A stretch of DNA of 64,000 bases from contig CP017039.1 of the NCBI GenBank assembly GCA_001717545.1, forward strand, positions 806,001-870,000, read 5' to 3'. This stretch comes from Anaerolineaceae bacterium oral taxon 439. Lineage in GTDB: Bacteria; Chloroflexota; Anaerolineae; Anaerolineales; Anaerolineaceae. The position numbers and the translations under genes are program-made. The notes below the pieces were generated by a model. It was not told the origin of the DNA and did not search any database. It was given only the letters and a program-made list of their open reading frames with translations. This document shows, in pieces, positions 59,700 to 64,000 of the stretch; the stretch's first letter is position 1; each line of letters begins with the position of its first letter.

Positions 59700-60911
59700 A
59701 TGAAAAAATGTAGGGTCGTTTTATGGGTCGTGGTTCTGGCTCTGGTTGGGCTGACCGCCGCCGTCTCGGCGCAGGAGACGTTGGTCGTCGCTGCGCGGGG
59801 CGGGTCGCATGTGGACGCGATGAACGCGGTGAAGGACGCGTTTGAGGCGGAGCATAACGTCAAAATTGAGATTTTAGGGCTTGAGAGCGCCGACCTGAAA
59901 CAGAAAATCGGACTTGATTCGGTGAACGAGGTCGGCGAGCTGGACCTGATCATGGTCGACGATCCGTGGATGCCCGAGTTTGGCGAGAACGGGATCCTGG
60001 CGAACCTGAGCGAGCTTGGGTATGAAGCCGACGCGGATTTCGCGGAAAAGTCGCTGGCGCTTGGACGGGTTCCTTACGCGACCGGGGATATTTACGCGCT
60101 TCCCTATTCCGGGAATGTGATCCTGTTTTTCTATAATAAGGCGCTGTTTGAAAAGTACGACGTAACGGAAGTCCCGGGCGACTGGGCGGCGGTACTGGAG
60201 ATCGCGAAGAAGGTCAGCGAGGGTGGCGAGATCGGGTACGTAATCCGCGGAACGCAGGGCGATCCGATCGTCGCCGATTTCCTTCCGGTTCTTTGGGCGT
60301 TCGGCGGGAACGTTTTCGACGAAGATTTCAACGTGACGATCGATTCAGAGGAAGCGAAGGCGGCGCTGACGCTGTATATGGCGCTGCTGGAGAATGGCGT
60401 TAACTATGAAAAGAACGATATTGTCGCGGCGGTTTCGGAAGGCAAGGCGGCGATGTCGCTGGGCTGGCCGAGCTGGTATATTTCCGGCGAGACGGCGAGC
60501 GCGGCGTACGCGCCGATTCCGGGAAAGGTCGACGGCGGAGCGGAGAAGAACGCGGCGGGCATGATCGGGAACTGGCTGATGGGCGTGACGGCGAATTCGG
60601 GGAAGAAAGAACTGGCGTTGGAATTCCTGAAGTACGTGACCTCCGCAGAGGCTCAGAAGACCGAAGCGCTGCATGGCGGGGTCCCGACGCGCGCGTCGGT
60701 CCTGACGGACGCCGGGCTGACGGCGAAATACGCGTATTTCCCGACGCTGCTTGAAGCGACGAACGAATCGGTCGCCCGCCCGCGGACGCCGCTTTGGGGC
60801 GAGGTCCAAACGGCTCTGGGCGCGGAGCTGTCGGCGGCGATTTCCGGGGTGAAGAGCGTGGAAGACGCGCTGACGACGGCGCGGATGCAAATTGAGATGA
60901 TCATGGAGTAA
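59700..60911 (+). CDS. Sugar-binding protein, SBP family 1
   Basis: 403 residues. A type I signal peptide (AAVSA-QETL) with no lipobox. The mature protein is a family 1 binding protein: LVVAARGGSHVDAMNAVKDAFEAEHNVKIEILG, YNKALFEKYDVTEVPGDWAAVLE, and ANWLMGV-like GNWLMGVTANSGKKELALEFLKYV. Ligand probably an oligosaccharide or sugar alcohol; aromatic residues in the site are few (WPSWYIS). AAGGAGA lies before the ATG. Its neighbours are the two permeases of the same importer. Confidence 0.92.
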   Translation: MKKCRVVLWVVVLALVGLTAAVSAQETLVVAARGGSHVDAMNAVKDAFEAEHNVKIEILGLESADLKQKIGLDSVNEVGELDLIMVDDPWMPEFGENGILANLSELGYEADADFAEKSLALGRVPYATGDIYALPYSGNVILFFYNKALFEKYDVTEVPGDWAAVLEIAKKVSEGGEIGYVIRGTQGDPIVADFLPVLWAFGGNVFDEDFNVTIDSEEAKAALTLYMALLENGVNYEKNDIVAAVSEGKAAMSLGWPSWYISGETASAAYAPIPGKVDGGAEKNAAGMIGNWLMGVTANSGKKELALEFLKYVTSAEAQKTEALHGGVPTRASVLTDAGLTAKYAYFPTLLEATNESVARPRTPLWGEVQTALGAELSAAISGVKSVEDALTTARMQIEMIME

Positions 60912-60984
60912 CCGGATCGAGCGTGCCGGCCGCGGGGCCGCCTGCTGATGCGGGCGGTTCCGCGGCTTTCGTGAGGAAAATTCA

Positions 60985-61860
60985 TTGAAAAAGAACCGAC
61001 TTTTTTCGACCATTCATACGGCGCCCACGATGCTGCTGTTAGCGCTGCTGACGATTTTTCCGCTGATTTTTACAGCGGTTTTCAGCCTGACGAATCTGAA
61101 CATGATTAAGCCGGATCAGATGGCTTTCGTTTCGTTTCGAAATTACGCGCGGATCCTTTCCGACCCGTATTTTCATCAGGCGCTGGGGAACACGTTGAAA
61201 TTCATGGTCTGCGCCGTGCTGATCGAGACCGTTTTTGGGCTGCTGATGGCCGTTTTTGTGCATCAGCTGACCTGGCAAAAGAACCTGATCCGGACGCTGC
61301 TGCTGCTGCCGATGGTGCTCCCGCCGGTTACGGCGGTCCTGATCTGGCGGATCATGCTGTCGAATAATTATGGGATCGTAAATAAGCTGCTGGCGCTGTT
61401 GGGACTGGCGCCGGTGAATTGGCTGAGCGACGTGAAGACAGCGTTCTGGTGCATCCTGGCCATCGACGTCTGGCAGTATACCCCGTTTGCGTTCCTGCTG
61501 ATTTACGCGACGCTTCAGGGCGTTCCACAGCAGCAGTACGAGGCGGCGGAAATCGATGGGGCGGACGCCGCCGCGCGGTTCTTTTTTATCACGCTGCCGA
61601 ATATTCTGGGCGGGGTGATCCTGGTTGTGCTGCTGCGCGCGATCGATTCGATCCGGCTTTTCGATAAAGTGAATATCCTGACGCGCGGGGGCCCGGCGAA
61701 TACGACGGCGACGATTACGCAGTATATCTATAACTATGGGGTCGGGTCATTCAAGATCGGGTACAGCTCGGCGGGATCGGTGGTGATGACGCTGATCGTG
61801 CTGATCATCGGGTCGGGATATATTCTTCGGACGCTGCGGCGCGGGCAGGAAAGTCGTTGA
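60985..61860 (+). CDS. Sugar ABC importer permease, MalF type
   Basis: 291 residues; TTG start with GAGGA eight bases upstream. N-terminal helix LLLALLTIFPLIFTAVFSLTN, the EAA loop QYEAAEIDGADAAARFFFITLPNILG and a C-terminal GSGYILRTLRRGQESR match MalF/LacF/UgpA permeases (short form without the large P2 loop). Pairs with the MalG-type permease at 58800. A large hairpin follows at 61868. The transport ATPase (MsmK/UgpC type) is presumably encoded elsewhere and shared. Confidence 0.92.
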   Translation: MKKNRLFSTIHTAPTMLLLALLTIFPLIFTAVFSLTNLNMIKPDQMAFVSFRNYARILSDPYFHQALGNTLKFMVCAVLIETVFGLLMAVFVHQLTWQKNLIRTLLLLPMVLPPVTAVLIWRIMLSNNYGIVNKLLALLGLAPVNWLSDVKTAFWCILAIDVWQYTPFAFLLIYATLQGVPQQQYEAAEIDGADAAARFFFITLPNILGGVILVVLLRAIDSIRLFDKVNILTRGGPANTTATITQYIYNYGVGSFKIGYSSAGSVVMTLIVLIIGSGYILRTLRRGQESR

Positions 61861-61867
61861 AAGAGGA

Positions 61868-61917
61868 CGACGCCGAAAGGATTCCTTTCCGCTGAAGCGG
61901 GAATCCTCTCGGCGTCG
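61868..61917. terminator. Large hairpin between converging units
   Basis: CGACGCCGA (61868-61876) pairs with TCGGCGTCG (61909-61917) and AGGATTCC (61878-61885) with GGAATCCT (61900-61907), making a stem of about 17 bp with one mismatch. No long T-run follows on either strand. Probably a bidirectional terminator. Confidence 0.7.
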
Positions 61918-61927
61918 GCTGAGCGTC

Positions 61928-62407
61928 TTATCGCTTCTTTACCTGATCTGAGAAAGAGTCATAGTTCGTTTCCGCCTGGTCTTCGAATTTTTCGGAGGCA
62001 GCGTTCAGGATTTCAGCGAGTTCCGGATTTTCCAGCGCCAGAATCCGCGTTTCCAGCGCCATTGCTGTCGAATAGGCGAAGTCATAGACCTTGGTTCGCT
62101 GATCGGTCAGGTCCTCCGAGGTCTGACGCGAGGCTGCATAGCCGCAGTTGATCCCGGCTTCAAGGCGGATTTTCGCGGTCAGCTCGTCCCAATCCGTGCC
62201 GCCGACCATCTTCTTTCCTTCCTGATACGCGCTGAGCTGGCTCGTGTAATCGTCCAGTACGTTTGCGCAGATCTGGACGTAATCATCATATGTCCGTACG
62301 CTCGGACTGCTTTGTTGCTGTTCATCCCGTTTATAGAAGAACCAACTCAGCAACAGTACGATCGCAGCGAGGACCGCGCGTATCAGTAATCTTTTTAATA
62401 CTTTCAT
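61928..62407 (-). CDS. Tandem exported paralog A (unknown family)
   Basis: 159 residues. A short N-terminal helix (about 9-25) with positive flank anchors or exports it. The body is alpha-helical with the motif pattern shared by the next two genes: a Cys (VQICANVL), then WDELTAKIRL, INCGYAASRQ, and ETRILALENPELAEIL. The first Cys and that of CGYA are about 40 residues apart and could form a disulfide outside the cell. No known domain is recognised. AGGGA precedes the ATG. It is the downstream member of three adjacent paralogs; the hairpin at 62427 between it and the middle gene suggests separate transcript ends. Confidence 0.78.
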   Translation of the reverse strand: MKVLKRLLIRAVLAAIVLLLSWFFYKRDEQQQSSPSVRTYDDYVQICANVLDDYTSQLSAYQEGKKMVGGTDWDELTAKIRLEAGINCGYAASRQTSEDLTDQRTKVYDFAYSTAMALETRILALENPELAEILNAASEKFEDQAETNYDSFSDQVKKR

Positions 62408-62426
62408 AATTATTTTCGTTTCCCTG

Positions 62427-62485
62427 AAAAAAACCTTGTGTCCGCGGCGAAGGCCTGACGGTCCTTATCCGCGAACCCAAGGTTT
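62427..62485 (-). terminator. Terminator between paralogs A and B
   Basis: On the minus strand, AAACCTTG (62478-62485) pairs with CAAGGTTT (62431-62438) over an internal CGCGG/CCGCG pairing, followed by T (62427-62430). It follows the stop of the middle paralog and precedes the start of paralog A. Confidence 0.75.
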
Positions 62486-62519
62486 CTATTTTAATAATTT
62501 AATTATAATAGTCGTTCGT

Positions 62520-62975
62520 TTACCAGCCGACGATATCGAGGGCAGTCCCAAAAAGTTCATCCGCCTTCGAGAGCATTTCCTTCGATTTTTTCATAAGAAT
62601 TTCGGAAACTTCGGGATTCTCCAGCGCAAGGATATTCAGTTCGAGTCCCATTTCGACGAAATACGCGGCGTCGTAGATGTCTCTCGCCTGATCGGTTAAT
62701 TCTTCAGGGACACTTCGCGAGGCAATATAGCCGCAGGAGATCCCATTGTCGAACCGGAGCGATTTGACGAGATCGATCCATTCCGCGTCGCCGGGCTTCG
62801 ATTTTCCGGCTGCGTATGGCTTCAGGAACTTATCGTAATGGGTAATGCTGGTTGCGCAGTTGCGCATATGCTTGATGAAGTTTTTATCCTGTTCCTCATC
62901 CCGCGCCAGGGCCGAGGCGGCGGCCGAAACGAAAAGGACAACGGCAGCGAATAAAACGAGGATTCTCTTTGTCAT
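62520..62975 (-). CDS. Tandem exported paralog B (unknown family)
   Basis: 151 residues. A cleavable signal peptide (ASALA-RDEEQ). The mature helical protein shares with its neighbours MRNCATSITHYDKFL, WIDLVKSLRFDNGISCGYIASRSVPEEL, and ELNILALENPEVSEILMKKSKEML. The conserved core is C-x(about 45)-CGYxAS-...-LALENPE. GGAAGGAT precedes the ATG. Gene C ends 22 bases upstream, so B and C are cotranscribed, with the terminator at 62427 after B. Function unknown; the pairing of Cys and the export signal suggest an extracytoplasmic role. Confidence 0.8.
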   Translation of the reverse strand: MTKRILVLFAAVVLFVSAAASALARDEEQDKNFIKHMRNCATSITHYDKFLKPYAAGKSKPGDAEWIDLVKSLRFDNGISCGYIASRSVPEELTDQARDIYDAAYFVEMGLELNILALENPEVSEILMKKSKEMLSKADELFGTALDIVGW

Positions 62976-62996
62976 TTTCCGGCAATCCTTCCTGAT

Positions 62997-63473
62997 TTAT
63001 TTGAATTCGACGACATCGCTGACGGCGACAAAGTATTTCTGATACGCTGTTTCCGCTTCGGCAGCGATTTTATCGGCTAAAGCCCGGATCCCGGCGTTAT
63101 TTTCATTCTCGATTGCGATCAGGCGCAATTCATAGGCTGTCATGAATTTGTACGCCGCGTCGGCGATCTCGTTCTCATACTCGGCGTATTTTTCCGACGC
63201 GACCGTTGAAGTCGCGAATCCGCAGTACAACGTCGAATCGTAGCGGAGATTGTAAACGAACTCCTGCCAGCGGACGCCTTTGATTGAGAAGTCTCCGTTG
63301 CTGAACTGATCCATGTCTTCCCGGTAGATATTGCCGACCATTCTGCAGTTGGTAATGCTGTCGGCGAAGCCATCGTCGGTTTCAACGTATTCGGCGTCTT
63401 GGGCGAAGACGTTCCCGGATAGAGCCAGGAATACGAGCATGATGAATAAAGCGATCTGAAAAGTTTTGTTCAT
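62997..63473 (-). CDS. Tandem exported paralog C (unknown family)
   Basis: 158 residues from ATG 63473, with AAGGA upstream; a longer frame to 63539 lacks a site. A type I signal peptide (NVFA-QDAEY) is followed by the same pattern as A and B in more divergent form: ITNCRMVGNIYREDM, WQEFVYNLRYDSTLYCGFATSTVASEKY, and ELRLIAIENENNAGIRAL. CGFATS replaces CGYxAS and AIENEN replaces ALENPE. It is first in the minus-strand run. The pairs of cysteines are kept. Function unknown. Confidence 0.8.
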   Translation of the reverse strand: MNKTFQIALFIMLVFLALSGNVFAQDAEYVETDDGFADSITNCRMVGNIYREDMDQFSNGDFSIKGVRWQEFVYNLRYDSTLYCGFATSTVASEKYAEYENEIADAAYKFMTAYELRLIAIENENNAGIRALADKIAAEAETAYQKYFVAVSDVVEFK

Positions 63474-63878
63474 GTGTTTATCCGTTCCTTTTTTAATAAT
63501 TAACCCCCTAAACCCCTTGAAATGCAAGGATGTTTGCAAGAGGACTGGCTGGATTTACTGCAAATTTACTGCTTTTGAGGAAAGAGCCTTGATGTGCTGT
63601 ATAAACTCTTGCAAATAGGAACATTTTACCACAGATGCTATAAGGATGCCATAAGACATGTTGTAAGGAACACAATTAAATATGAAATCGTAAAAGCAGT
63701 GATTTTTTAGTCGTGTAAAGTTGTTTCTGTAAAATTAAAAACAAAATAAAAATGTAATCCAGGTTCGCAAACCCTCAATACCGTGGAATTGAAAACTGCT
63801 AAAGAAAAGCGAATATTCTTGAAAAAAGCTTTTGCGGACGCAAAAAATCCCGATTTTAGTGTGGTATTGGAATGACGG
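63474..63878. other. AT-rich noncoding stretch with a 10-bp inverted repeat
   Basis: About 400 bases with no gene of convincing length. TTTGCAAGAG (63533-63542) and CTCTTGCAAA (63606-63615) are a perfect inverted repeat 63 bases apart, and TTTACTGC occurs twice between them (near 63553 and 63564). The composition is far richer in A and T than the rest of the window. It contains the upstream region of paralog C; no clear promoter was identified. Confidence 0.5.
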
Positions 63879-63912
63879 AAAAAATACGGCGATATCCCCC
63901 CCGATACCGCCG
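63879..63912 (-). terminator. Terminator of a gene entering from the right edge
   Basis: On the minus strand a CGGCGGTATC...GATATCGCCG stem (63887-63912, one mismatch) is followed by A and six T (63879-63884). It lies 12 bases past the stop codon at 63925, supporting a real minus-strand gene beyond the right edge. Confidence 0.7.
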
Positions 63913-63924
63913 CGATTTCATACT

Positions 63925-63999
63925 TTATGATTGAATTTGAACTTCCGCTCCTTTATTCATATAGATAAAAACGGAGGTTGCCCTTGATTCTTTAAAATC
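63925..63999 (-). CDS. C-terminal end of an unidentified protein, cut by the window edge
   Basis: The last 24 codons and TAA of a frame open to the edge, ending VFIYMNKGAEVQIQS. Too short to assign to a family. The terminator immediately downstream supports it as a genuine gene end. Its codons are less GC-rich than most of the window. Confidence 0.4.
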   Translation of the reverse strand, partial: DFKESRATSVFIYMNKGAEVQIQS

Positions 64000-64000
64000 T

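Noticed and set aside
63783-63875. A 31-codon GTG frame in the AT-rich right end
   Set aside because: No ribosome site and too short to support; a chance or fragmentary frame.
1-64000. CRISPR array or phage structural genes
   Set aside because: No regularly spaced short repeats and no capsid, tail or terminase-like proteins were seen.

Overview
The window reads as chromosomal DNA of a high-GC, anaerobic-type bacterium, most consistent with Chloroflexota (Anaerolineae). The support is indirect: long Thr/Pro-rich extracellular linkers on membrane-anchored proteins, many ABC importers with their own binding proteins, PPi-type phosphofructokinase beside class II aldolase, a FlaA1/CapD-type epimerase with FemAB-like proteins, and promoters of the TTGACA/TAAGAT kind. 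No rRNA or phylogenetic marker set is present, so this placement is an inference. Nearly all genes use GC-rich codons; two stretches (about 8.3-12.2 kb and 26.1-26.9 kb) are visibly AT-richer and look acquired.

Layout. 1-3.1 kb: end of a molybdate importer (modB', modC) followed by two molybdopterin-binding proteins, the second internally deleted. 3.3-8.0 kb: a giant FtsX-type permease fused to a degenerate M28 peptidase domain, plus its LolD-like ATPase. 8.1-12.4 kb: an accessory island bounded by a 189-bp direct repeat of the fba 3' end. It carries GyrI-like, VOC and WYL-regulator genes sharing a palindromic operator, a glycosyltransferase remnant, a frameshifted Xre-type gene and a GNAT. 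12.2-14.4 kb: PPi-PFK and class II aldolase (minus strand). 14.8-25.9 kb: a peptide-type ABC importer (two ATPases, two permeases) with three paralogous binding proteins, one a lipoprotein on an Ala-rich stalk of about 200 residues. 26.1-27.6 kb: methyltransferase and RidA.

27.6-35.5 kb: a surface-polysaccharide locus (GT2, polyprenyl sugar transferase, FlaA1/CapD-type dehydratase, two FemAB-like proteins, polytopic protein). 35.6-45.0 kb: small hypothetical, membrane-anchored C39-like peptidase with a repeat-rich C-terminus, sbcD, CBS/CorC protein, sbcC and two glycosyltransferases. 45.1-47.1 kb (minus): TPM-domain and zinc-ribbon membrane proteins. 47.2-50.1 kb: FecCD-type metal/siderophore importer without a binding protein. 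50.2-54.3 kb: MarR regulator and a heterodimeric ABC exporter. 54.4-58.5 kb: methyltransferase, glutamine-type NAD synthetase lacking the expected glutaminase cysteine, coupled lipoprotein, and tRNA-Ser(CGA). 58.8-61.9 kb: a sugar ABC importer lacking its ATPase. 61.9-63.5 kb: three tandem paralogous exported proteins of an unrecognised family. The last 0.5 kb is AT-rich and mostly noncoding.

Several genes look like enzymes that keep their fold but lost catalytic residues (M28 domain, NadE amidase domain, MogA). The best candidates for something undescribed are the operator-linked VOC/GyrI/WYL module in the repeat-bounded island, the stalked binding protein with unstalked paralogs, and the triplicated secreted family at the right end.
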